Below, one piece after another: positions 16,661 through 22,482 of a stretch of DNA of 64,000 nucleotides. The position numbers and the translations under genes were made by a program. This stretch comes from JALYGY01 sp963800975. GTDB taxonomy: Bacteria > Actinomycetota > Rubrobacteria > Rubrobacterales > Rubrobacteraceae. A model generated the notes under the pieces. That model ran no database searches. It was not told the origin of the DNA and saw nothing but the letters and a program-made list of their open reading frames with translations. Every line of letters starts with the position of its first letter. Position 1 is the stretch's first letter. Location of the stretch: positions 1 to 64,000 of the forward strand of contig CAWDDB010000020.1 of assembly GCA_963800975.1 (NCBI GenBank), written 5' to 3'.

Positions 16661-17071
16661 TCAAACCCCACGACGATGAAACGCCTCAACGTAAGCCCCT
16701 GTGTCTTCAAAGGCGCGGAACTTGGCGATCTTGCCGTCCCTGAGCGTGTAGACGTGTGCCCACTCTTGCTCGATCGTGTGGCCCGTCGCCTTGCTGAGAC
16801 TACGCTCAAAACCCACGACGACGACGGTGTCGCCTTGGGCGACGAACTCGCGAGGCTCGAACTGCTCAAATTCGAGGGTTTCCCCGAGCAAGGAGAAGAA
16901 CTCCGCGACTCCCTCGTGTCCGTGGCGAGTGCCGGCAAAAGGTATCACTGAGGGGCCCTGCAAGATCCATTCCACGTCGTCGGTCAGGAGGTTTAGGAGT
17001 GTGGGGATATCCCCGCGGCCGAATGCCTCATACCCATGCTGCACTACATCCGCATTCGTTCGCTCACTCAT
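16661..17071 (-). CDS. SnoaL/NTF2-fold small protein
   Basis: A 136-residue NTF2-like protein with very typical SnoaL-like motifs: VVQHGYEAFGRGDIPTLLNL, LTDDVEWILQG, the GHEGVAEFFSLL pocket helix and AHVYTLRDGKIAKFRAFEDT at the C-terminus. Its relatives are annotated as ketosteroid-isomerase-like or nuclear transport factor 2 family proteins, mostly of unknown reaction. The start is ATG 17071. Followed by an intrinsic terminator and element 13; element 14 lies upstream. Single-gene unit, transcribed against the element orientation. Confidence 0.88.
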   Translation of the reverse strand: MSERTNADVVQHGYEAFGRGDIPTLLNLLTDDVEWILQGPSVIPFAGTRHGHEGVAEFFSLLGETLEFEQFEPREFVAQGDTVVVVGFERSLSKATGHTIEQEWAHVYTLRDGKIAKFRAFEDTGAYVEAFHRRGV

Positions 17072-17173
17072 GACCCGCTACTCCAATCCCTTGCTTGTAA
17101 TAGCTCCTCAAGTATCAAAGGCAGAAAGGCGTCAGCGCATCCCCCAAATGAGTGATTTCAGGCACATTCCTAC

Positions 17174-17239
17174 CGAACTTCGGAGAACCCCGTACAGGCG
17201 AAGTTCGGAGAACTCATCTTCCACGATGTTGGGTGAATA
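17174..17239 (+). repeat. Dispersed intergenic element, copy 14 (two left modules)
   Basis: Modules CGAACTTCGGAGAACCCC and CGAAGTTCGGAGAACTC, right arm TTCCACGATGTTGGGTGAATA. Confidence 0.9.
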
Positions 17240-17353
17240 CTAGCGAAGATGCCTACAGCGCCGGATGCAGCGCCTCCTGCGCCCGCCCTCGTGCCTGCGG
17301 CGGCAGCGCCGCAGGCAGCGCCGCTGGACTGGGCATTCTCTACATCTCCTCAC
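17240..17353 (-). other. Gene-poor short unit with possible tiny Arg/Cys-rich ORF
   Basis: Only 186 bases separate elements 14 and 15. A GTG at 17353, behind an AAAGGAGGTGAG ribosome site, opens a 37-codon Arg/Cys-rich frame (begins MRRCRECPVQ, ends CRHLR) that stops one base after element 14. A second candidate is a 27-codon frame from ATG 17336 (MPSPAALPAAL...), behind GAGGAG. The sequence holds a perfect hairpin, GCCTGCGGCG-GCAG-CGCCGCAGGC (17293-17316). Either frame may be chance; the unit could also be a non-coding RNA or simply empty. Confidence 0.3.
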
Positions 17354-17425
17354 GACCTCACCTCCTTTCCAAGTCACCCTAGCAAGCAATGGCACAGGTC
17401 ACATCCCTCAAATGGGTGAGCTTTA

Positions 17426-17464
17426 GACTTCCGAGAATCTCACTTCCCCGAAGGTGGGTGAATA
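17426..17464 (+). repeat. Dispersed intergenic element, copy 15
   Basis: Left arm GACTTCCGAGAATCTC, right arm TTCCCCGAAGGTGGGTGAATA. Confidence 0.85.
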
Positions 17465-17476
17465 GGGCGTCAGGTG

Positions 17477-17770
17477 TTAATAGTCCTTGCTCTCCACCAC
17501 CTCGATGATTCGCGTCTGAGGATCGCCCATCAGTGCTGGCGCTGCTTCCTGCGATGACCACACATTGCGCTGTAGAAAGGCGAGAAAAGCCTTCGCCTCG
17601 CTTGCGCTATCGAACTCGAGGTCAATCATGACGTAATTCGGATCGTCGGTGGGTTGGAGGACTCGATGGCGGCGCACACCCGACTGCTGCCTCCGTCCGT
17701 CTACACGGTCGAAAGCTACCTTCCAGGTGTCGAAGTCGCGGATCGGGTGTTCGATCTGCAGGACGTACAT
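17477..17770 (-). CDS. Small dimeric alpha-beta-barrel protein (ABM/cyclase-like)
   Basis: A 97-residue protein with the ferredoxin-like pattern of the dimeric alpha-beta-barrel superfamily: MYVLQIEHPIRDFDTWKVAF at the start, a central strand NYVMIDLEFDSASEAKAFL, and a C-terminal TRIIEVVESKDY. Relatives include antibiotic-biosynthesis monooxygenases and small cyclases; the reaction here is unknown. The start is ATG 17770 with AAAGGAGCTAAC just upstream; the frame remains open further upstream through element 16 but that part is discarded. Single cargo between elements 15 and 16. Confidence 0.75.
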   Translation of the reverse strand: MYVLQIEHPIRDFDTWKVAFDRVDGRRQQSGVRRHRVLQPTDDPNYVMIDLEFDSASEAKAFLAFLQRNVWSSQEAAPALMGDPQTRIIEVVESKDY

Positions 17771-17842
17771 GTTAGCTCCTTTCCTTACGCTCCCCACCAG
17801 AGCGGCTGCGCTTATTGTAGCGAAGGTTGCGAGGATGCTGTT

Positions 17843-17880
17843 ACTTCCGAGAACCTGTATTACCGGAAGGTGGGTGAATT
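17843..17880 (+). repeat. Dispersed intergenic element, copy 16
   Basis: Left arm ACTTCCGAGAACC, spacer TGTA, right arm TTACCGGAAGGTGGGTGAATT. Right arm identical to copy 4, spacer different: the left breakpoint of the SemiSWEET duplication. Confidence 0.9.
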
Positions 17881-18560
17881 GCACCCGGATACGCCGAACG
17901 GGTGAGCCGGCCTTAGAGCGTAAGTCCTAGAACAAGAGCGGTCCTTCGCCCGATGCCCTTCCTCGCCCCGGCGGCCATGCTACCCCAGACGACCCGAGAC
18001 GAGGTCGAGGCGGCTTGGAAGAAGGATCGACGCCGCTCGCGGTCCACGGTACCGAGATCACGGAGGCGACACGATGACCCCGGAGATCACCCAAGTGCTG
18101 GGCGCGGCCGCGACGCTGTACGGGCTGGGCGGCGCCCTCTCCGTGCTCCTCCAGGCGCACCGGATGCGCGTCCGCGGCACCTCCGGCGACGTCTCGGTCC
18201 GCTTCTTCGGCGTGTACGTCGGGGGCTTCGCGGTCTGGCTGCTCTACGGCCTCGGCATCGGCGACTTCCCGGTCATCGTGGTCCACGCGGTGGGCCTGGT
18301 GAGCGGCACCATCACGCTGGCGGTCGCGCTCAGGCTCCGCCGCCCCGCCGCCGCGGCCGCCGCGGCAGCGCCGCTCCGGCCGACCTCCCCCCGCCGTTGG
18401 TGCCGGTCGCGGTACAGCGCGGCCGGATCGGGCGCGAGGAGCGTTACCCGGAGCGCGCCTTCGGAACGGAGCACCTCGACCGCGAGCAAGGTCGGGGTAA
18501 GGTGCTGGGCGTAGACGCACACCATCCGAGAACCCCCTCAAGGCGAACTTCCGAGAATCG
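17860..18560 (+). repeat. Duplicated SemiSWEET unit, copy B
   Basis: Second copy of the 6876-7576 segment (about 701 bases, one difference seen). It ends after CTTCCGAGAATCG of element 17, where copy A continues TACTTCC and copy B GATTTAT. Confidence 0.85.
18074..18514 (+). CDS. SemiSWEET-type small membrane transporter, copy B
   Basis: Encodes a protein identical over all 146 residues to the one at 7090-7530: three SemiSWEET helices in the first 90 residues, then the same Ala/Arg/Ser-rich tail. The leader (17881-18073) and the 3' end are also the same, so the copy carries its own expression signals. Neighbours differ from those of copy A (small barrel protein upstream, secreted-family protein downstream). 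Only the unit itself was duplicated. Confidence 0.75.
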   Translation: MTPEITQVLGAAATLYGLGGALSVLLQAHRMRVRGTSGDVSVRFFGVYVGGFAVWLLYGLGIGDFPVIVVHAVGLVSGTITLAVALRLRRPAAAAAAAAPLRPTSPRRWCRSRYSAAGSGARSVTRSAPSERSTSTASKVGVRCWA

Positions 18561-18584
18561 GATTTATCCGCAGTCGGGTGAATA
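18525..18584 (+). repeat. Dispersed intergenic element, copy 17 (two left modules)
   Basis: Modules TCCGAGAACCCCCTCAAGG and CGAACTTCCGAGAATCG as in copy 5, but a different right arm, TTATCCGCAGTCGGGTGAATA: the right breakpoint of the duplication. Confidence 0.9.
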
Positions 18585-18594
18585 GCGGTGAAGA

Positions 18595-18621
18595 GGGGCC
18601 GGGGCACGACGCCCTGGCCCC
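18595..18621 (-). terminator. Terminator of the three-copy family gene
   Basis: GGGGCCGGGGC (18595-18605), loop ACGAC, GCCCTGGCCCC (18611-18621), with a single T bulge. Between element 17 and the minus-strand stop at 18645. Confidence 0.75.
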
Positions 18622-18644
18622 CGTTATGGCCACCCGAGCTGCTG

Positions 18645-19250
18645 CTACCTCAGCGGCGGGAAGTCCGCGCAGATCGCCGTGGCCGTGATCGGACTGGCTA
18701 CGCCGTTGTCCTGTATCACCACCTCCCACGACGTGGCATCGATTCTAGGTTCGCTCTGAAATAGGTCGTCTTCCGTGCCTCCCGAACCGCCGCCGCCAAG
18801 CAGCACGTCCCCCGGATCACACTCCACGAATGCTTGCCTGATGCCGCCCTGGCCATTTCCGGATACCTGGTCCGTTTTCTGGTAGATCTTGCCGGAGAGG
18901 AAGGCGGTGGAGTCCTTGCCGTCCAGGCGGTCGGTGTTGAGGTTGACCACCCTGCCGTCGGAGTTGACCCTCATGGGCGGCTTGCCGGGGGCCACCTGCA
19001 GGTCGAGGGCGGTGGCGGACGGGCCGGCGGAGGTGTTGGTGAGCCTGAGCATGGCGTTGTTGGTGGAGCCGGCCAGGCGGGTCATGGCGTTCACGGCGTT
19101 GACCTGCCCCAGCCTGAAGGGGTCCCCGGGCGCCGCGGCCAGGGCGACGCTCCCGACACCCAACACCAGCGCCAGCGTCACCACCGCACCCCCGAAGAGG
19201 GCCATCCCCTTGGTCACCCACAACGCCTTCCTCGCCGCGCTCTTCAGCAT
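18645..19250 (-). CDS. Secreted/membrane protein, three-copy family, member 1
   Basis: A 201-residue protein. A basic N-terminus (MLKSAARKALWVTKG) and one hydrophobic helix (VVTLALVLGVGSVALAA) are followed by a conserved domain. Landmarks are PGDPFRLGQVNAVNAMTRLAG, LRLTNTSAGPSATALDLQV, PGKPPMRVNSDGRVVNLN and LDGKDSTAFLSGKIY. The C-terminal half differs among members but contains one DVLLGGGGSGG-type glycine motif and ends ICADFPPLR. It probably is exported and anchored by its N-terminal helix. The start is ATG 19250, behind GGAGGCGCGGAG. Paralogs lie at 38411-39031 and 62722-63360. I do not recognise a characterised function. Confidence 0.75.
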   Translation of the reverse strand: MLKSAARKALWVTKGMALFGGAVVTLALVLGVGSVALAAAPGDPFRLGQVNAVNAMTRLAGSTNNAMLRLTNTSAGPSATALDLQVAPGKPPMRVNSDGRVVNLNTDRLDGKDSTAFLSGKIYQKTDQVSGNGQGGIRQAFVECDPGDVLLGGGGSGGTEDDLFQSEPRIDATSWEVVIQDNGVASPITATAICADFPPLR

Positions 19251-19375
19251 GATCTCCGCGCCTCCTCCGTCTTCCGTTCTTGCATGACTGGGGGCAGGGT
19301 AAGGGAAGGAGGGGCCGGGCTCATCGGCAAGGTTACCCATTCAGGTTACGCAGTCTCGCGACTTTCCCCCTCGCA

Positions 19376-19439
19376 GACTTCCGAGAACCCCTTACGCGCG
19401 AAGTTCGTAGAACCCCACTTCCACGCACTCGGGTGAATA
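19376..19439 (+). repeat. Dispersed intergenic element, copy 18 (two left modules)
   Basis: Modules GACTTCCGAGAACCCC and CGAAGTTCGTAGAACCCC, right arm TTCCACGCACTCGGGTGAATA. Confidence 0.9.
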
Positions 19440-19450
19440 AGGCAAGAAGA

Positions 19451-19481
19451 GAAGGGCCGGAGCTCCATTTTCCGGCCCTTC
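19451..19481 (-). terminator. Terminator of the TolB-like gene
   Basis: GAAGGGCCGGA (19451-19461) pairs perfectly with TCCGGCCCTTC (19471-19481). On the minus strand it follows the stop of the gene at 19502 and precedes element 18. Confidence 0.8.
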
Positions 19482-19501
19482 GCTGGTCGGAAGAGCGCCG
19501 C

Positions 19502-20485
19502 TCACCCCGATGGTGCTATGACGGGCTGCCAGCTGGGAGAGAATTCCGCCGCCTCCGGGGTGTTCGTGTAGTTGGAGCTGTTGGTACCGTCGGCTCTCAT
19601 CACGAAGAGATCGTTGAGACGACCCGAGGCGAGGCAAACGAAGGCTATCTTGCGCCCGTTGGGGGACCAAGCAGGCATTATCATTTCGTCGAAGTCGTTG
19701 ATCCCGGGGGCGAGCAGCCTCTTCTGGCCACTCCCATCGGCGTTGACCACGTAGATGCCATCATCCTCATCGGAACCACAACGGTACGTGAAGACCACCT
19801 TGGTGCCATCTGGCGACCAGTCCGGGAATTCCCTGTGGCAACCTGCGGGGGGCGGATCGGTGAGTCTTCTTGGGTCGGTGCCGTCGGGGTTCATTACCCA
19901 TAGGTCAGTGGTATCGAAACCCTCACGGAGACTGTCGAACACTATCCTCGAGCCGTCCGGAGACCAGGAGGGGGAGCCGTTGAACGAGACGCCCGTGAGC
20001 AGTCTCTCGTTGGTGCCGTCCACATTCCTGACGAAGATGTCGCCCCCTCTCGCGAAGGCGATCTTCGAGCCATCGGGCGACCAGGCGGCGGACGCTTCCC
20101 AGGGCTCCCGAGTGTTCGTCAGGTTCTTGACCCCAACGCCCGGGTTCATGATAAAGATGTCGTAGTCTCCACTGCCACCATACCTGTTGCTGGTGAAAGC
20201 TATCCGCTTGCCGTCGGGCGAGTAGGCGGGGGTCGCGTCTTCGTAGGAGTTGTTGGTGAGCCTCTTTACGGTCTTGCCGTCGGAGGAGATGGTGTAGAGT
20301 TCGCTGTCGTTATCGGACGCCGTCAGTTGGGTCCTATCGAAGGCTATCTTGCCGTTGCCCCCGGGGAAGGCCGCCTCTGCTGGCTCGTGCGCCGCCATCA
20401 GCCCCAGCACGCAGGCCGCCAGCGCCAGCGCCCCTACGATCGCCACCAACCTCACCTTGTCGTGGGAACCGCTCCTCGTCATCAT
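19502..20485 (-). CDS. Secreted TolB-like PD40 beta-propeller protein
   Basis: A 327-residue exported protein. The signal-type helix (VRLVAIVGALALAACVLGLM) is followed by FPGGNGKIAFDR and six WD40-like PD40 blades with the repeated core P(A/S)(W/Y)SPDGxxIAF: PAYSPDGKRIAFTS, AAWSPDGSKIAFAR, PSWSPDGSRIVFDS, PDWSPDGTKVVFTY, PAWSPNGRKIAFVC. This is a TolB-C-like propeller for protein-protein or carbohydrate contact outside the cell. No Pal system is implied in this Gram-positive-type setting. The start is ATG 20485 with AGGAGG upstream. Single cargo between elements 18 and 19. Confidence 0.88.
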   Translation of the reverse strand: MMTRSGSHDKVRLVAIVGALALAACVLGLMAAHEPAEAAFPGGNGKIAFDRTQLTASDNDSELYTISSDGKTVKRLTNNSYEDATPAYSPDGKRIAFTSNRYGGSGDYDIFIMNPGVGVKNLTNTREPWEASAAWSPDGSKIAFARGGDIFVRNVDGTNERLLTGVSFNGSPSWSPDGSRIVFDSLREGFDTTDLWVMNPDGTDPRRLTDPPPAGCHREFPDWSPDGTKVVFTYRCGSDEDDGIYVVNADGSGQKRLLAPGINDFDEMIMPAWSPNGRKIAFVCLASGRLNDLFVMRADGTNSSNYTNTPEAAEFSPSWQPVIAPSG

Positions 20486-20856
20486 CCTCTTGGCCTCCTG
20501 CCTTAGCCAGCAACGAAGAAACCGACCACCGATACCCCGGTAGCCGGTTGCACCACTGGCTCCGTCCGCCCCTTTAGTGCCCACTTCTTCTTCTGGGGAC
20601 GGAGTTCTAAGCCTCTACCTGTCTCGGCCTACGCCTCGCGTAAGGGCCGCTCCGTCTTGTAACAAACCCACCATACGCTCGTGGCGGGGACACATATATG
20701 GGCCATCTGGCCCAAGTTTCGACTAGCAGGTTTACCTTGGTCGGAGGGGCCCAGGGCATAGGAGGACCGGAGCTAGCCTGATGCCAACTTCCGAGAACGC
20801 CTAACAGGCGAATTTCGGAGAACCCTATTCCACATAAGTGGATGAAGGCCCTACCC
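20486..20856 (+). other. Intergenic region with element 19
   Basis: 371 bases: promoter side of the TolB-like gene, then element 19, which marks the boundary to the decayed phage-like segment. No gene recognised. Confidence 0.6.
20784..20846 (+). repeat. Dispersed intergenic element, copy 19 (two left modules)
   Basis: Modules CCAACTTCCGAGAACGCC and CGAATTTCGGAGAACCC, degenerate right arm TTCCACATAAGTGGATGAA. Last copy of the dense array. Confidence 0.8.
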
Positions 20857-21780
20857 TTAGCTCCCCACCAATCCGTCCACGTCTAGGCGGGCTAGAGGAG
20901 TGTCACCACCGGCTCGCCTCACTTGCAACACCTCCAGCTCGTGCAGAGCCTTGTGAAACAGTCGCGAGAGGTGGGCCTCGTATCTGGCTACCTTCTCAAG
21001 GGTCTTCCCGTCCGGCAACAGACGCTCGCGGCTCATCCTCGCCAGGTCTTGCTCTACCCGCTCGGCGGCCGACTTGGTGCTGATGATGTCTAGCCGAGCC
21101 CTCTCGGTGGCAGCCTCGACCAACTCTTCCTCATCTTCCTTAGCCGCCGACGCTATGGCTGAGATGCACTCACGCACTAGGGACACGGTCCAGCCGTCCC
21201 ATTCGGCCATGTACTCGTCCAGGCTGGCCCACTCAGGGATTGCTTCGGGCAGGTGCACCTCTTCTGCTTCTACCTCTTCATCCACCTGCCCCCAAACAAG
21301 GTCGAGGATGCTGGCTGCGTCGGGACCGGAAAGGCCCTTGTCGTCTGGCAGCTTGGGGAACCGCTTGATCAGACGCTGGGCTCTTAGGGCGTCTTGGAGC
21401 GCCCCTCTCACGTCCTCTGGGTGCGAAGGCCCGAGCAGGTAGCTGCCAAAACGTCGCTTATCGGCCAGGTCGTCTTCCATCTTCTCCTGCGAGAGAGCGA
21501 TGATCACTGTTTCGAAGCGGGTGACGCGGTTGAGTCTCCAGGAGAGCAGCGCCACCCTTTCAGCCAACACCAACTCCAGATGCCCCTCCGACTGTAGGCT
21601 TTCTAAGATACCGTCACGGTGCTCCTCCCAGTCTTCCTCTACCTCCACCCCGGGAACCACTGGGGCGGGGGAGCGGATGCCGTGGCGGGTGGCGTTCCAT
21701 CTCACCACCTCCTTGCCTTCCTGCGTCGCTGGTCCCCCTTTGGCCAAGTCCGAACTGCCCCTACCACTCGAAGAACTCAC
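20857..21780 (-). CDS. Phage-associated hypothetical protein with RHG(L/I)RS motif
   Basis: A 307-residue hydrophilic, mostly helical protein. The segment NATRHGIRSPAPVVPG followed by a stretch beginning VEEDWEEHRDGILESL and by LAERVALLSWRLNRVTRFE, and the C-terminal ARYEAHLSRLFHKALHELE, recall a family found in mobile elements of many high-GC bacteria. That family starts with a KHGLRS-like motif and ends RYETxLxRxLYRALHELQ. Function is unknown; small-terminase or DNA-binding roles have only been guessed. Its start overlaps the stop of the preceding gene (21777-21780), so the two are translationally coupled. Last gene of the decayed element. Confidence 0.6.
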   Translation of the reverse strand: MSSSSGRGSSDLAKGGPATQEGKEVVRWNATRHGIRSPAPVVPGVEVEEDWEEHRDGILESLQSEGHLELVLAERVALLSWRLNRVTRFETVIIALSQEKMEDDLADKRRFGSYLLGPSHPEDVRGALQDALRAQRLIKRFPKLPDDKGLSGPDAASILDLVWGQVDEEVEAEEVHLPEAIPEWASLDEYMAEWDGWTVSLVRECISAIASAAKEDEEELVEAATERARLDIISTKSAAERVEQDLARMSRERLLPDGKTLEKVARYEAHLSRLFHKALHELEVLQVRRAGGDTPLARLDVDGLVGS

Positions 21781-22070
21781 GCTGCCCCTCCTCTAACCTG
21801 CACCCTCTGCATAGCACCCAGCCCCGCTCGCTCCCAGCACCGTAGCGCTTCCCGGAAGGCAGCCGGGTCGTTATCCCTACCTACGTCGTACATCCGTTCA
21901 TCCCATACCTCTTGGGAGGAGAGATTCAAAGCGTCCCTCTCTTCGACGGATAGCCCCGCATAAGCTTTGGCCAAGCGCGCGAGGGCATCCTTGCACAACT
22001 CGTGCGCCCACTCAGCGTCCCACTTTGCAGCTGAGGTATCCGGCAGTAGGTCACGCGCCAATCCGAGCAA
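21777..22070 (-). CDS. Small hypothetical protein of the phage-like element
   Basis: A 97-residue acidic, helical protein (WDAEWAHELCKDALARLAKA, LSVEERDALNLSSQEVWDER) starting at TTG 22070 with AGAGGACGC upstream. The stop overlaps the next gene by four bases. Not recognised. It belongs to the tight minus-strand gene row of the element. Confidence 0.5.
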   Translation of the reverse strand: MLGLARDLLPDTSAAKWDAEWAHELCKDALARLAKAYAGLSVEERDALNLSSQEVWDERMYDVGRDNDPAAFREALRCWERAGLGAMQRVQVRGGAA

Positions 22071-22078
22071 AGCGTCCT

Positions 22079-22243
22079 CTACCCTTCGGCCTGGAATTGC
22101 TTGCCTCGGTCTTTGAGCTCGTCGCGGAACTGCCAGCCCTGTGAGCGCAACCTCGAGGCACTAATCTCGCAGCACGAGCGGAAGAAGGCGCGCCACTCGC
22201 TCGACTCCTTGAACAGCTCGAGGAGAGCGGTACGAGCCTTCAT
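22079..22243 (-). CDS. Very small hypothetical protein of the phage-like element
   Basis: A 54-residue protein (MKARTALLELFKESSEWRAF at the start, ending KQFQAEG) that begins at ATG 22243. GGAGGGGGT lies directly upstream, and its ATG overlaps the TGA of the preceding frame (ATGA). Coupling and ribosome site support expression. Not recognised. Confidence 0.5.
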   Translation of the reverse strand: MKARTALLELFKESSEWRAFFRSCCEISASRLRSQGWQFRDELKDRGKQFQAEG

Positions 22244-22482
22244 ACCCCCTCCAGAGCGTCGCTGGCGAACAGATCGCGCACGTCTTCGAGGGTGTCGTCT
22301 TGAGGGTTGTCGGCATCCTCTAGCTCCTTGTCTGAGGGGGGAGGGGGGTCCTTTATCCCTTCCTGCACACGCGCACGGTTGCACGCTTTGTATGCATTGT
22401 CTAAGTTTTCCGCATTACTATGCGGTCTCCTGCGCTCCCTCAGGGCGTGCACTGTCCGTTGCACGCTCCTGCATGCCCGCAC
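22240..22482 (-). CDS. Small hypothetical protein, coupled to the 54-residue gene
   Basis: An 80-codon frame from GTG 22482 (AGAGGTGC upstream) with an acidic C-terminal part (SDKELEDADNPQDDTLEDV). Its stop overlaps the next ATG. The N-terminal part overlaps the end of the winged-helix segment of the broken primase-helicase gene and is rich in GTGCA/TGCAC words, so the true start may be further downstream. Confidence 0.35.
   Translation of the reverse strand: MRACRSVQRTVHALRERRRPHSNAENLDNAYKACNRARVQEGIKDPPPPSDKELEDADNPQDDTLEDVRDLFASDALEGV

Larger units (their letters stand above)
2613..20846 (+). other. Gene-cassette-like array: about 17 units separated by 19 same-orientation elements
   Basis: From 2.6 to 20.8 kb nearly every gene or small operon is bounded by one copy of the dispersed element. 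The right arm of one copy opens a unit and the left arm of the next closes it. Units are about 0.19-1.8 kb and the cargo is unrelated from unit to unit. Cargo lies on either strand, yet every element reads CTTCCGAGAA...GGTGAATA on the plus strand. Minus-strand cargo often carries its own terminator directly beside the element. This is seen in the sequence. That the units are mobile cassettes is inference, supported by the SemiSWEET duplication with ends inside the elements. No integrase lies in the window, and the classical attC core sites are not apparent. Confidence 0.6.

Noticed and set aside
6876..18560. The SemiSWEET duplication as a pure assembly artefact
   Set aside because: The copies differ at one internal base and in both flanking spacers and neighbours, which argues for two real loci, though reads should confirm it.
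2613..20846. The dispersed elements as a CRISPR array
   Set aside because: Copies are 0.2-1.9 kb apart with genes between them, the arms vary, and no cas genes are present.
2613..20846. The array as a classical integron
   Set aside because: No intI-like gene, and the arms lack the usual inverse-core and core words (RYYYAAC, GTTRRRY) in the expected places. Only the layout is similar.
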